From the NCBI GenBank assembly GCA_903932155.1, contig CAIZFH010000015.1, forward strand, positions 1-44,047: 44,047 nucleotides of DNA, read 5' to 3'. The stretch is from an uncultured Granulicella sp. GTDB taxonomy: Bacteria; Acidobacteriota; Terriglobia; Terriglobales; Acidobacteriaceae. Made by a program: the position numbers and the translations under genes. The notes under the pieces were generated by a model. That model had not been told where the DNA came from. It saw only the letters and a list, made by a program, of their open reading frames with translations, and made no database searches. Positions 9,020-18,425 of this stretch are shown here, piece after piece. The number at the start of each line of letters is the position of its first letter. The first letter of the stretch is position 1.

Positions 9020-10006
9020 TCAGTTTTCTGTCGGCAGCTTCTCCACGTGGTCCACCACCAGCCGAGCCACCTTTGCTCTGCTCTTTTCCAGCTTCAGTCC
9101 AAGTTTTTCCAGCGCAGAGGAGACAGTCACGCCGCCCTCCGGATCGGTTGCCTCACCACTCCCCCCACCACTCCCCGGCCTGGTCGGCAGATTGATCCCC
9201 TGACTGCTCAGGCTCGACATCAGGTCCATCAGTGAAAAATCCGCCGCCGCCTGATAGTTGCCGGTCACGGCCGTCATGTCTACAATCTGGTGCCCCTGTC
9301 CGGCGCCCAGCGTATTCATCATCACGGCGAATCCCTTCATGGTGATCGAACTGGCTCCCATGTGCATCGAGGAACTCTCGTCGTCATATTTCAACGTAAA
9401 GGTTCCCCTCACGCCCATATTGTAGGTCGTCGATCCGTCCGCATTTTTCAGCAGGCGAATCGGCCCGTCCGGAGTGTCCTTCTGCGTCTCGCCATCCTTC
9501 AGCGGCTCGCTCTCGTCCAGCGCCACGGGCTTCTCGGTAGACTCCTTCAGCTTTGATCCACCCTTGCCAATCACCAGCGCCAGCACCGGCTGCTCCTGCA
9601 ACTCGTTGTGTGTCGTTAGATTAAATCGTTCTTTCAACAGTGCGCGCAGCATCTCCGGCACATCGTCTTTCGTAGCGCCATCCGGCAGCCTCGCATCTAT
9701 GTCGAACCGGTCCGTCACCATCCAATCCGGTCCGCTGATCTCATATCGCTGTAGCTTGTAGGCGTACATGATCAGGTCCTTCAGCGACTCGTAGGTGAAT
9801 GTCGCTCGCGATCCATTGATACGGACCGAGTTCGGCAGCTTGCCCGCCTGCAGTCCTGCAATCATCGCCTTCATATCCGGCTCAGGCGACTGCCGCACCG
9901 ACGCCACGTCAAACGTCAGATTGCCCACGGCTGTCTGCCCATATGCCGCTCCCGCCAGCATCATCAATCCGACTACCATCTTCCATACAATTCGATCGCG
10001 CATCAT
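9020..10006 (-). CDS. TIGR03435-type secreted 'soil-associated' protein
   Basis: This is a 328-residue exported protein with a Sec-type signal peptide (IVWKMVVGLMMLAGAAYGQ). The mature part begins FDVASVRQSPEPD and contains SLKDLIMYAYKLQRYEISGPDW, FDIDARLPDG and a DMTAVTGNYQ segment. These are hallmarks of the TIGR03435 family, greatly expanded in soil Acidobacteria and of unknown function. A Gly/Ser-rich low-complexity stretch lies near residue 280. It is convergent with the permease gene and 45 bp from the winged-helix regulator operon end. Confidence 0.88.
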   Translation of the reverse strand: MMRDRIVWKMVVGLMMLAGAAYGQTAVGNLTFDVASVRQSPEPDMKAMIAGLQAGKLPNSVRINGSRATFTYESLKDLIMYAYKLQRYEISGPDWMVTDRFDIDARLPDGATKDDVPEMLRALLKERFNLTTHNELQEQPVLALVIGKGGSKLKESTEKPVALDESEPLKDGETQKDTPDGPIRLLKNADGSTTYNMGVRGTFTLKYDDESSSMHMGASSITMKGFAVMMNTLGAGQGHQIVDMTAVTGNYQAAADFSLMDLMSSLSSQGINLPTRPGSGGGSGEATDPEGGVTVSSALEKLGLKLEKSRAKVARLVVDHVEKLPTEN

Positions 10007-10051
10007 CCCTCCCAGATTTTTAATCGGATGAAAACCGGCCCATGATGTCCC

Positions 10052-10348
10052 TTACAACGCTCCGCCCAGCAACTCCTTCAGCGCCGACACATACTTCACC
10101 AGCGCCTTGCGCCCCAACGGAGTCATGCGATAGAGCGTCTGCGGCTTGCGTCCGGCGAAGCGCTTCTGCATCGCCACGTAGCCCGCCTCCTCCAGCTTCA
10201 GCATCTGCGCGCCGAGGTTCCCGTCGGTCGATCCGGTCTTGTCGCGCAGCCAGGTGAAATCCGCCTCCTCCACGCTCACCAGCAGCGACAGCACCGCCAG
10301 TCGAAGCTTTCCGTGGATCACGGGATCGAGTTCAGGCAGCTCAGGCAT
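10052..10348 (-). CDS. Winged-helix transcriptional regulator (HTH_34-like)
   Basis: This is a 98-residue single-domain regulator. The pattern HGKLRLAVLSLL..DFTWLRDKTGSTDGNLGAQM..LEEAGYVAMQKRF followed by YRMTPLGRKAL is the winged-helix fold of the PF13601/MarR-like group. I use the ATG at 10348, giving MPELPELDPVIHG, which overlaps the upstream membrane-protein gene by 8 bp; the upstream in-frame start would extend deep into that gene. It is the last gene of a three-gene unit with two paralogous membrane proteins, and probably represses the promoter at 11623-11644. Confidence 0.85.
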   Translation of the reverse strand: MPELPELDPVIHGKLRLAVLSLLVSVEEADFTWLRDKTGSTDGNLGAQMLKLEEAGYVAMQKRFAGRKPQTLYRMTPLGRKALVKYVSALKELLGGAL

Positions 10349-10967
10349 TCGTTTGCTCCTCTGTCGCCGCGCTTTGCCGCTCCAGCCACATCGCATACAG
10401 TCCGAACAGAATCATGCCTAAGCACATCTCTGCGATGAAAACATCAAAGACATACGATCTCGGCACAAAGAAAGTAGCGACCCCGCCTGCCAGCCAGACA
10501 CCTGCCACAATGCCTTGCGCCATCCAGCGCAGAATCATCGCGCTGATGGCGTGCGCCATGCCGACGAACATCAGGATCGCCGCGACGTAGGAGATCTGTC
10601 CCGCCTTATGCTGCACGATGGCCGCAACCACATACAGCAGCACCGTCAGGCCCATCATGCTCCATACCGCGGCCACGCTTCGCCCACGCACGCTTCCTCC
10701 GCAACTGTGGCCGCTCTTGCGGCGCAGCGCAAGAATGATGAACTGAAGTACGAAGCCCGCGGAAATCGTAATCGGCCACACCCACCTGAAATCGGACTGT
10801 AGCTCGCCCCAGACGACGCCCGCCAAATCGATCAATCCCCATAAGAAAAATACCCAGCCAAACCGCACAGTGGACTTCCGTCCCTCCGCGATCATCTCCT
10901 CCATCAGCGCTACGCGTTGCACCAACTCATCCCGCGTCGTCCCGTCTTCCCTATTCATGCTTGTCAT
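10341..10967 (-). CDS. Polytopic membrane protein, paralogue of upstream gene
   Basis: This 208-residue membrane protein has a charged N-terminal helix (EDGTTRDELVQRVALMEEMIAEGR) and about six hydrophobic segments. It is clearly homologous to the gene immediately upstream: both share DELVQRVALME-MIA, the segment MAHAISAMILRW and a terminal GMILFGLYAM. The ATG overlaps the upstream stop by 4 bp (ATGA, 10964-10967), indicating translational coupling. The function is unknown. Pairs of such proteins with a small winged-helix regulator suggest a membrane stress or sensing role, which is inference. Confidence 0.8.
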   Translation of the reverse strand: MTSMNREDGTTRDELVQRVALMEEMIAEGRKSTVRFGWVFFLWGLIDLAGVVWGELQSDFRWVWPITISAGFVLQFIILALRRKSGHSCGGSVRGRSVAAVWSMMGLTVLLYVVAAIVQHKAGQISYVAAILMFVGMAHAISAMILRWMAQGIVAGVWLAGGVATFFVPRSYVFDVFIAEMCLGMILFGLYAMWLERQSAATEEQTNA

Positions 10968-11593
10968 ACTCGTTCCCCTTTCGCGCAGCAGCGCCTAGGC
11001 TCTCTACCCATCGCATACAGCCCGAACAGCACCATGACGATGCCCATCTCAATCAGCATGATGACGTTTGTCACCCTGCCCGAATTGCATACAAAGATTG
11101 CCACAGCTCCAGCCCAATAGACGGCGGCCACCAAACCCTGCACCCGCCACCGCAGAAGCATCGCACTGATGGCATGCGCCATGCCAAGCATCATCAACAG
11201 GCCCGCCACGTAGGAATACTGCCAGTCAAAGTGCGTCAGCATCGCGCTCGCGATATAGATCCCCATCGCCATTCCCATCATGCCCCACACGCCCATCACG
11301 CGACTGCACAAATTGTTGCTGCTGTATCCCTTGTCGCGCTTCTGCATCATCTTGCCAACCAGGGTCAGCACCACACCCGTGGTCAGGCAGATCGGCCATG
11401 CCCACCTTCCCCCAAATTGCGGAACATAGCTCTGCCACGCCCACGCTGTCAGATCCACCAGTCCCCACAGCGCAAAGATCCAAGAGTTCCGTCCCGTATA
11501 TTGCCGCCCATCCGCAATCATCGACTCCATCAGCGCCACACGTTGCACTAGATCGTCCCGTGTAATGCCGTCTTCCTGCTCGAACTCTGCCAT
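10964..11593 (-). CDS. Polytopic membrane protein, first gene of three-gene operon
   Basis: This is a 209-residue membrane protein with a charged N-terminal helix and about six hydrophobic segments, paralogous to the next gene. The ATG at 11593 (MAEFEQEDG) is preferred because GGAGGG lies a few bases upstream; the TTG at 11614 would place the ribosome site inside the gene. The C-terminus is Cys/Arg rich (REPRRCCAKGERV). It is the first gene behind the palindrome-overlapped promoter, and so probably autoregulated through the downstream winged-helix protein. Confidence 0.8.
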   Translation of the reverse strand: MAEFEQEDGITRDDLVQRVALMESMIADGRQYTGRNSWIFALWGLVDLTAWAWQSYVPQFGGRWAWPICLTTGVVLTLVGKMMQKRDKGYSSNNLCSRVMGVWGMMGMAMGIYIASAMLTHFDWQYSYVAGLLMMLGMAHAISAMLLRWRVQGLVAAVYWAGAVAIFVCNSGRVTNVIMLIEMGIVMVLFGLYAMGREPRRCCAKGERV

Positions 11594-11622
11594 CGCATCG
11601 TCCCTCCACAACAATACTCTGC

Positions 11623-11644
11623 ATTATAGAGTTCTCTATGTCAA
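11623..11644 (-). promoter_or_regulatory. Promoter with overlapping palindromic operator
   Basis: On the minus strand a perfect TATAAT (11628-11623) lies about 30 bp before the first gene of the membrane-protein/regulator operon. It overlaps the inverted repeat ATAGAG-AA-CTCTAT (11626-11639). A TTGACA (11644-11639) abuts the palindrome, but only 10 bp from the TATAAT, so it is not a canonical -35 for that box. The arrangement fits repression by the winged-helix gene product. Confidence 0.6.
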
Positions 11645-11762
11645 GATATTTTTCACATTTTTTTACGCTGGCTGTCCCATCGATCCCGCACTCTTGCGGA
11701 ATGGGTGGAATTAATATCGCACGAAAGAATTATTCAAGGAGTCAGGCTTGTCCCACCAACCC

Positions 11763-13259
11763 TTACATTCCCGGTCGGTCCGCGAAGCTCCCCTTGCGCA
11801 CATAGATACGATAAGCCACATTTATCGCAAAGCTGTGCGCGCTGCGCAGGTCGTAGTTGTCCGCAAGATACTGCGCGAACTGTGGCCATCGCTTCAGCTT
11901 GTCGAACGACGCCGCATCCATAAACTGCTCGTCGCTGATCACAATCACGTCCGGCGGACGCGCCACCAGTCCATCCCAAAACCTCTGCCGCTCCTTATGC
12001 ACCACGGCGAACTCTGTATCCGGGGGAAACAGCAGGTTATCCCCAGTCATCCCTGTCTGCTGCACAATCTGTAGGTGGTACAGAGCGTTCATGCAGCCAT
12101 CCACCATGTCCAGGCACTGCACGTTGTGCTGCAGCCCAGCTACGCCAATCTGCCGCATATCGCTCTCCAGCGTCTCGGTAAATATGTTGGAATAGAAGAC
12201 TGTCCGCGCGCGCCCCGCAAACAACGGCGTCAGTCCGAAGATCCCAATCGCCAGTCCGGCGACCCCGATTGCACGTGCCACGCCTCGTCGCCGCGCCGCA
12301 ATGCTCAGCTCAATGGCGAACCAAAGCAGCGTCATCGCCACCAGCGGATAGCGCTGGTAGTAGTATCCCTTTCCCTGCACAAAGTAGCTGAATGCTCCAA
12401 ACGCAACCCCAGCTGCCAGCGCCCATCGCTCCCAGTTCCTGCGGTCCGGGTTCATCGCTACGGCAGCCAGGCCGAACGGTACCAGCAACCGCATCGGCCT
12501 CGGCATGCACTCGCGCAGCAAATCGAGATAAGACATGCGATATAAATGCGAGTAGTAAGCAGTCACCTCGCGGTTCATGCTGATAAAGGCATCCAGCGCG
12601 CGATAGTGCAGAAGATATCCAAAGAACAGCGCAGCCGGCACAGCCCCGCCAAGCAAGCCGCAGACCACGAATCGCGCCGCGCTGTCACCCCGCTTCCGCA
12701 GCGCTACAACCGCCATCAGCAGCAGTACAAGGCCAAGTGGCGCAATGGTGGGCTTCACTGCTGTCGCCAGGCCAAAAAATAACCCTCCCAGCGCCATCCA
12801 TGCCGCCGTCCGCCTGCGTACCGAGTGCAACAAAAATGCGAGCCCTATCACCATCAGCGCTGCCATCACCGCATCACGCTGCCCTGCTCCCTTAGGCCCA
12901 TCCGACGCATGGATCATCGCAAACAGTACGCCCGCGAACAGCCCGGCCAGCCAGTCGTATGGCCACGCAATCGCAATCATCGCCCCCGTCATTGCGACCA
13001 TCAGAAAAATATCGTATACGCGAAATCCCAGGTCGCCTGCGCCGAACACCGTCATACCGAAGCGTTCCATCCAGTACGCGCCCGGCATATTCATGTCGCC
13101 AATCTGCCGATAGGGCGCAAATCCATGGTCCGTCAGAAAATTGACGTAGTGCATCACCTGCGCATCCTGCATCAGAGGCCAGCGCAGGGTATGCACGATC
13201 ATAAAGATAAACGCCCCTGCCAGTGTCGCCACCGCCAGCGCGCGCAGCACACGCATCAT
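11763..13259 (-). CDS. GT39-like membrane glycosyltransferase
   Basis: This is a protein of about 498 residues with roughly ten transmembrane segments and a C-terminal soluble part. After the first helix (ALAVATLAGAFIFMIVHTLRW) comes a periplasmic loop with GFAPYRQIGDMNMPGAYWME. This resembles the acidic-residue loop of ArnT/PMT-type (GT39) enzymes that transfer sugars from polyprenyl phosphate. The C-terminal region VIVISDEQFMDAASFD..YDLRSAHSFAINVAYRIYVRK is typical of these proteins. The start ATG 13259 is preferred because GGGAGGGG lies just upstream. It is divergent from the next glycosyltransferase-like gene. The acceptor is unknown. Confidence 0.78.
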   Translation of the reverse strand: MMRVLRALAVATLAGAFIFMIVHTLRWPLMQDAQVMHYVNFLTDHGFAPYRQIGDMNMPGAYWMERFGMTVFGAGDLGFRVYDIFLMVAMTGAMIAIAWPYDWLAGLFAGVLFAMIHASDGPKGAGQRDAVMAALMVIGLAFLLHSVRRRTAAWMALGGLFFGLATAVKPTIAPLGLVLLLMAVVALRKRGDSAARFVVCGLLGGAVPAALFFGYLLHYRALDAFISMNREVTAYYSHLYRMSYLDLLRECMPRPMRLLVPFGLAAVAMNPDRRNWERWALAAGVAFGAFSYFVQGKGYYYQRYPLVAMTLLWFAIELSIAARRRGVARAIGVAGLAIGIFGLTPLFAGRARTVFYSNIFTETLESDMRQIGVAGLQHNVQCLDMVDGCMNALYHLQIVQQTGMTGDNLLFPPDTEFAVVHKERQRFWDGLVARPPDVIVISDEQFMDAASFDKLKRWPQFAQYLADNYDLRSAHSFAINVAYRIYVRKGSFADRPGM

Positions 13260-13387
13260 CGTCTGCCCCTCCCGCCAACGTCCTCGAAGCCCTTCATGCA
13301 CCCCCACACCCCTCATTGCTCTTGTCTTCCGACCATCTTACGCGACATAGCCCATGTAGAATTAGGCGATTAGCGGAGACACCCCTA

Positions 13388-15235
13388 TTGATCGCACCGG
13401 CACAAAAACGAAGTCTGTCTTCCATGCTTGCCGTTCTCGTTCTCGGCCTCTCCGCGGTTTATTGCATTCCCTACTTTGTTCCAGTGCATGACGGCCTTTC
13501 GTTCTCCTATCTGGTTGGCTTCAGCAATCGGACCGCAATCGTCCTGCTGCTGATATTCATTCTTGGATTTGCTCTCTGGACTCGCGGCATGGGGCTCCGC
13601 CTGCCCGCCTCCGCACCGCAACCCAACGACTCCTTCTGGCGCATGGGAGCGATAGCCATTGGATGCTCCGTCCTCTCCTGCGCTCTAATATGGATGCTCG
13701 CGCGGGCACTCGGCCCCCTCATGGAATCGCAATATTTCCTCGACCGATATGCCATGTACGACATGGGGGGGCGTCTCTTCCGGGACTTCGAGTTCGATTA
13801 CGGCCCACTGATGTTCTATCCGTCCGTCTGGATAGCGCGTCTCTGCCATATTTCTCTCGGCAATGGCTATTTTCTGACATTGACCGTGCAGTGGGCGCTC
13901 GGCACCTGGCTCTTATGGAAGGTGGTTGAGGTTGCGGCGCGCGGCACCAACCATGGGCGCTCCATTTTCCTGCTCTTCTGGGCCTTCTTCATGACCGGGA
14001 TTCCGGACAGCGGCCAGAACTATACCCCGCTTCGGTTCTGCGCTACCCTCGCACTTGTGCTGGCTGTCCACGCTCTCTTCCAGCGCGGAGCTTCCGTCTT
14101 CGCCATCTTTGGACTGGCCTCCATCGGCGCTACGGCACTCATCCTTTACTCCCCGGAACAGGGCATCGTTTTCTTGATTGGGACCATTCTCTTCTTTGTC
14201 CTCTGCGTCCGGCCAGCTCGACCCTCTTTGCTCGTCGGTCTCGCATCCTTCGCTCTCGTCATGGGCCTGGTCTTATGGACGGCGCACAGAATTGGAGTGC
14301 TCGACAATGTCGCAGCCGTCGGCGGCGGCGGCCTCAACTTCCCACTCCTCTTCAGCATTCAATCGCTGGTACTGCTGCTTCTTCTGCTTGTCGCAGGCTG
14401 CGTCTTCATCGCCGGTTTTCGCACTCAAGCCTCGCAGAGCCCGCTCCTCTATCTCATCTGTCTCTCGTTTGTCTCCGCTCCGGCTGCTTTCTCGCGAGCA
14501 GATAACGGCCACATCATCCTCAATACCCTGGGCGCTTTGATCGCAGCCCTGGTGGTCCTTAGTCAGTACCGCAGAATCTGGCGCTGGGTCTGGCCAGCCT
14601 TCGCAATCGTCCTTATCCTGGCCACCTACGGCAAGCTCACTTTGTACAAAGGCGTCCTTCGGACCCAGGTCCATGACGCTGTCTTTGTCGAACAGTATTA
14701 TTCGCCGGAGGTGGACAAGGTCTACAAGACGATCTACAAACTCACCCATAAGAATGCTCAGTTCAGGCTCGACCAGCTTAGGGCGTCTCTATACCAGAAC
14801 ACTGACCGCTACGCAGTACCTCTCCCCGCACATGCGGTTCTGCTTGCTCCGTTCGGCGCCCAGCGCAGACTTACCCCTCTGCCGGACGGCATTCGGATTG
14901 TCACCGGACGCTATCCCTGGCTCTTTCCCATTGACTTCCCACCCGCCATTCAGCAGAAGATCGCCGAGATCGAGTCCCATCCGGACTTGCCGCTCCTTCT
15001 CCACTCCAATGACACTCCTGTATGCGAATACGATCACAGCGAGGAACGACTCGGTCTACAGAAGTTCTTCCTCGCGCCCTACATGCCCCCACTGCGCCAG
15101 AGCGTTCACGTTGGCCATCAGCTCTGCGACTATATAAAGGCCAACTATGTTGTCAGTTCCTATGCCTCGCCCGTGCCCCACCAGTACATATGGGTCAGGA
15201 AAGGCAGCGCATTTGCGTCGCCTGCCGGAAAGTAG
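13388..15235 (+). CDS. Large polytopic glycosyltransferase-like membrane protein
   Basis: This is a protein of about 615 residues with 10 or more hydrophobic segments and a soluble C-terminal domain of about 180 residues. The first loop has YAMYDMGGRLFRDFEFDYGPLMFYP, analogous to the LYRDF...PLFY loop of GT39-type enzymes. This puts it in the same broad superfamily as its neighbours, although I recognise no exact family. I chose TTG 13388 (GGAG at 13374-13377); ATG 13424 is an alternative. The open frame from 13223 overlaps the divergent gene and is unlikely to be translated. Confidence 0.7.
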   Translation: MIAPAQKRSLSSMLAVLVLGLSAVYCIPYFVPVHDGLSFSYLVGFSNRTAIVLLLIFILGFALWTRGMGLRLPASAPQPNDSFWRMGAIAIGCSVLSCALIWMLARALGPLMESQYFLDRYAMYDMGGRLFRDFEFDYGPLMFYPSVWIARLCHISLGNGYFLTLTVQWALGTWLLWKVVEVAARGTNHGRSIFLLFWAFFMTGIPDSGQNYTPLRFCATLALVLAVHALFQRGASVFAIFGLASIGATALILYSPEQGIVFLIGTILFFVLCVRPARPSLLVGLASFALVMGLVLWTAHRIGVLDNVAAVGGGGLNFPLLFSIQSLVLLLLLLVAGCVFIAGFRTQASQSPLLYLICLSFVSAPAAFSRADNGHIILNTLGALIAALVVLSQYRRIWRWVWPAFAIVLILATYGKLTLYKGVLRTQVHDAVFVEQYYSPEVDKVYKTIYKLTHKNAQFRLDQLRASLYQNTDRYAVPLPAHAVLLAPFGAQRRLTPLPDGIRIVTGRYPWLFPIDFPPAIQQKIAEIESHPDLPLLLHSNDTPVCEYDHSEERLGLQKFFLAPYMPPLRQSVHVGHQLCDYIKANYVVSSYASPVPHQYIWVRKGSAFASPAGK

Positions 15236-15286
15236 TCGTTTAGCGCGGTAATATCGCTCGTTCTGCATCTAGACAAAATAGATGAG

Positions 15287-16585
15287 GTGCTGACCTTGAA
15301 TCTGAATTCCGGCCGTCAACGCGTTCAGGCATCCATTCTGCTGTATCTGCTGATATGTGTTGTCTTGAATCTTGCTGTCTGGTTCTGGTTCGCGCTGCAT
15401 TTGCACAGCCCACATATCTTTCCGCTGGGAGGATACAGGGACCGCTTCAGCGACCTGCTGCTTTTTTCCGGCAAATATCAGGTCGCGAAAGACCCGCGGA
15501 TGGGGAACTACAATGCCCTCAACGGCACCTTGTTTCCCAAAAACTATCCTCCCTTCGGCGTCGTGATCTACCTCTTCCTTCTCCAGGCGTGCGCTCCCTT
15601 TGCCGTACCCGTTCTGCTAGCGACCGTGCTTGGAGCAGTGCTCGTGGCCTGCACCATGCTCTGGCGAAGGGTGCGGTGTCTTGAGGCTTACCGCTGGTAT
15701 ATGGGTGCTGCAATCTTCGCCACCGGACTCTTTGGCTGGGGCACCTTGCAGGTCTTTATGCGCGGCAACATTGAAGGCCTCTTGTGGATCGCGGTCTCTA
15801 TCGGCGCGGCCCTCATCGCGCGTCGGCACTATCGCGGCGCAGCTGTGGCCTTTGCCATCGCCACCTGCATCAAGCCGTATCCCGTGCTCTGGCTTGCCCT
15901 CATGGCACGCCACAGAAAGTACCGCGAGGTCGCCCTGGGGCTCGTTACCGCCGCCGCCGTCACCCTCGCCTCGTTGCTTGCCATCGATCTCAACCCGATG
16001 CGCGCATGGCGCTTCATCACTGGAAAAAACACCTTCTTCCAGGATTACATCGTTGCTTTACGCCCAATCGGCGAGATGACCGGCGACCACTCGCTCTTCC
16101 AATCCATCAAGACGATCGCACGCGTCCTGCGCAACCATGGATTCAGCTTTCCGCCCATCGATTACACCGTGCAGTCGAACAATCCTCTCGCCTGGACGCT
16201 CTATAGAATTTATCTGCCGCTGGCCGCGCTCATCGCTCTATTCGTGCTCTATAAAGTCTGGAACAAGCCTGTACTGAACCAGGTCTTCGCGATTTCCTGC
16301 GTCACGCTGGTCCTTCCCCTGGTTGCTGGAGACTATACCCTGATTCTGCTTCTCATCCCCATGGGCTTCTTTCTTATCTTCCTGCTGGAAGACGTCGCCC
16401 AGGGCAAGACCACATTGTCCACGGGAAATATCCTCTGGTTCCTGCTGCCCTGTGCCTGGGTCATGGCCACCGAGCCGCTGCTCACGCTACACGGCGTCTT
16501 CAAGTGCATAGCGATTCTTGTGCTGCTCGCCGCCAGCATCTCCATCCCACTTCCCAGCACACTCTTCGGTGAGCGAACAACTTAG
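15287..16585 (+). CDS. GT87-like membrane mannosyltransferase (DUF2029)
   Basis: This is a 432-residue polytopic protein. Motifs include FPKNYPPFGVVIY in the first loop, the segment FMRGNIEGLLWIAV, and AIATCIKPYPVLWLALM. This is the RGN...KPYP pattern of the GT87/DUF2029 family, polyprenyl-phosphate-mannose-dependent transferases. It lies 51 bp downstream of the previous gene on the same strand and may be co-transcribed. The start is GTG 15287 with a weak ribosome site. The C-terminus is convergent with the next membrane gene (7 bp apart). Confidence 0.8.
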   Translation: MLTLNLNSGRQRVQASILLYLLICVVLNLAVWFWFALHLHSPHIFPLGGYRDRFSDLLLFSGKYQVAKDPRMGNYNALNGTLFPKNYPPFGVVIYLFLLQACAPFAVPVLLATVLGAVLVACTMLWRRVRCLEAYRWYMGAAIFATGLFGWGTLQVFMRGNIEGLLWIAVSIGAALIARRHYRGAAVAFAIATCIKPYPVLWLALMARHRKYREVALGLVTAAAVTLASLLAIDLNPMRAWRFITGKNTFFQDYIVALRPIGEMTGDHSLFQSIKTIARVLRNHGFSFPPIDYTVQSNNPLAWTLYRIYLPLAALIALFVLYKVWNKPVLNQVFAISCVTLVLPLVAGDYTLILLLIPMGFFLIFLLEDVAQGKTTLSTGNILWFLLPCAWVMATEPLLTLHGVFKCIAILVLLAASISIPLPSTLFGERTT

Positions 16586-16592
16586 CCACGCC

Positions 16593-18425
16593 CTACCGTG
16601 TTCGTATCAGAATCCATTCGTTGTCCCGCCAGTGCCCATTGCCATAATCGCTCGTATAAACCGCCTGCCAGCTCCCATCGGCCAGTTTCCGCTCGATCAT
16701 CTCATCCAGATACCGCTGTTCCAGAGGTTCTCCGTGGTTGTATGCCTGCTCGTGGATGCGCAGTGTAATCATCTGCCGCTGATACAAAATCCACTGTGGC
16801 GGCGATGCCTGCAACTCACCCATCAGGCCCTGGATCGTCTCTTTGCTCGTCGTGTCGAAGAACGTCTGCACATAGTCATGCCACGGCGGAATGGAGCAAA
16901 AGTAGTTGGCAAAGGGATACGGTAGCGACAGCAGTTCGCGCTGCGTGCCGCCCGCTCCCACCCGCGCGCATACCGGCTCAATCATCCCCAGCAGATCGCG
17001 GTCGATCACCATAGGCCCGTACACCGGATGCCTGTACAACTCGCGCCCCATGAACAGTGGCTCCTCCCGGTAGGTATGCCACGAATACGGAGTATGGAAC
17101 CTGTAGTTCACCGCACTGCACAGCACCAGCGCGGCAAGCGCAATCAGAGTGGCGCGTGCCCATTCTGCCTTGATTTGGATCGGCGCACAGATAGGCAGCA
17201 GCACAACCAGCAGTCCCACTGGCCCGTAGAGTCCCAGGTGGGTCCCGCCTGAAGACATCGATCCCGAAGCCAGTTGCCCCAGAGGGACCAGCAGCAGTAT
17301 CTCGCGACGGTCCCACCCATTCCCGCCTCCCGGCCGCAGCATCCAGCGCAACAATCGCGTCAGTATCACCAGGCTAAACCCATAGGCAACCAATACCGCC
17401 AATGCGGAGAAGCTCATTACCATATCAATGTTCAGTGAGGGAAGATACAGCCAACGCAGTGGAAGCAGGATCAAAAGTATCCCGATCGCCGCCATCACAA
17501 ACTCTCTCCGTCCGCGCCTGCGAATCAGGGGTCGCAGTAGAAACGCCCACGCCAATGCGATGGCCAATACATGCTCAATCACCCTTTCGTACTGCCGGTC
17601 TTTCAGCCAGATATAGGTATTCACCGGAAGATGCAGTGGGAAATGCAGCACACTGTCCGCTCCGCCTTTGCTCCGCACCGCGTGGAAGATGGAGTACATC
17701 GCATAATCGCGCAGCGAATCGCCGGTCAGGCTCACGATCAACACCGCCGTCGCACCACTCACCAGCAATAAAAGAACCACTCCTCGCAGTCGCTGAGTCG
17801 GTGCCAGGCATGCGATTGCGATGGCTACAGCAACCAACAGTGCCGCGCCGTCGTTCACCCGCGTCGTCAGCGTCAGTCCGCAGAGCGCTCCAAGCACCCC
17901 GCACAGAAGTAGCTCCGTCCTCGGTGTCGATGCCTTCTGTAGCCGTAACAGCCCTAACAAGCAATACAAAACAAAACAATCCGACAGTACATGGTAGTCG
18001 TCGAATCGGTATGCCTCAAAACTGATGGAGACGAAAAAGCCGCACCCCAACAACACCGCCTTCTCGCCATCCGATAGCTCTGAGCGACGCACCAGCAGCA
18101 AATAACCAACACAGTACGCCACCAGATGCAATACCGCCGGAACGCGTGATGCGATCCATCCTTTGCCCAGCAACGCAAGGAATGAGGCCGTCTCCAGCAC
18201 GAATAATGGCTGCAATACCAGATGAAGGTCCCGGTAAAGATGCTTCCCACTGCGCAGCAGAGTGGCATACCAGTACCACCCGCTATCTCCTGATCCCTGC
18301 GTTCCTGCGATCATCGCCAGCCCAAACAGCACGCAGAATAGAAACATCAGGTTCTGATACCGCGTACCTGTGCCTGCGCCCTGATCGAGACCATCGCGCA
18401 TACGGTTTGGCTTCTCCGCCATCAC
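16593..18425 (-). CDS. Large polytopic glycosyltransferase-like membrane protein
   Basis: This is a 610-residue protein with about 11 hydrophobic segments and a soluble C-terminal domain ending WRDNEWILIRTR. An early loop SGKHLYRDLHLVLQPLFVLE matches the LYRD...PLF loop shared by GT39-like proteins. The C-terminal part (WILYQRQMITLRIHEQAYN) is like the terminal domains of other acidobacterial members. Its ATG overlaps the stop of the upstream lgt-like gene by 4 bp (18422-18425), indicating translational coupling. The substrate is unknown; a cell-surface glycan or lipid modification role is inferred from the four-gene context. Confidence 0.75.
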   Translation of the reverse strand: MMAEKPNRMRDGLDQGAGTGTRYQNLMFLFCVLFGLAMIAGTQGSGDSGWYWYATLLRSGKHLYRDLHLVLQPLFVLETASFLALLGKGWIASRVPAVLHLVAYCVGYLLLVRRSELSDGEKAVLLGCGFFVSISFEAYRFDDYHVLSDCFVLYCLLGLLRLQKASTPRTELLLCGVLGALCGLTLTTRVNDGAALLVAVAIAIACLAPTQRLRGVVLLLLVSGATAVLIVSLTGDSLRDYAMYSIFHAVRSKGGADSVLHFPLHLPVNTYIWLKDRQYERVIEHVLAIALAWAFLLRPLIRRRGRREFVMAAIGILLILLPLRWLYLPSLNIDMVMSFSALAVLVAYGFSLVILTRLLRWMLRPGGGNGWDRREILLLVPLGQLASGSMSSGGTHLGLYGPVGLLVVLLPICAPIQIKAEWARATLIALAALVLCSAVNYRFHTPYSWHTYREEPLFMGRELYRHPVYGPMVIDRDLLGMIEPVCARVGAGGTQRELLSLPYPFANYFCSIPPWHDYVQTFFDTTSKETIQGLMGELQASPPQWILYQRQMITLRIHEQAYNHGEPLEQRYLDEMIERKLADGSWQAVYTSDYGNGHWRDNEWILIRTR

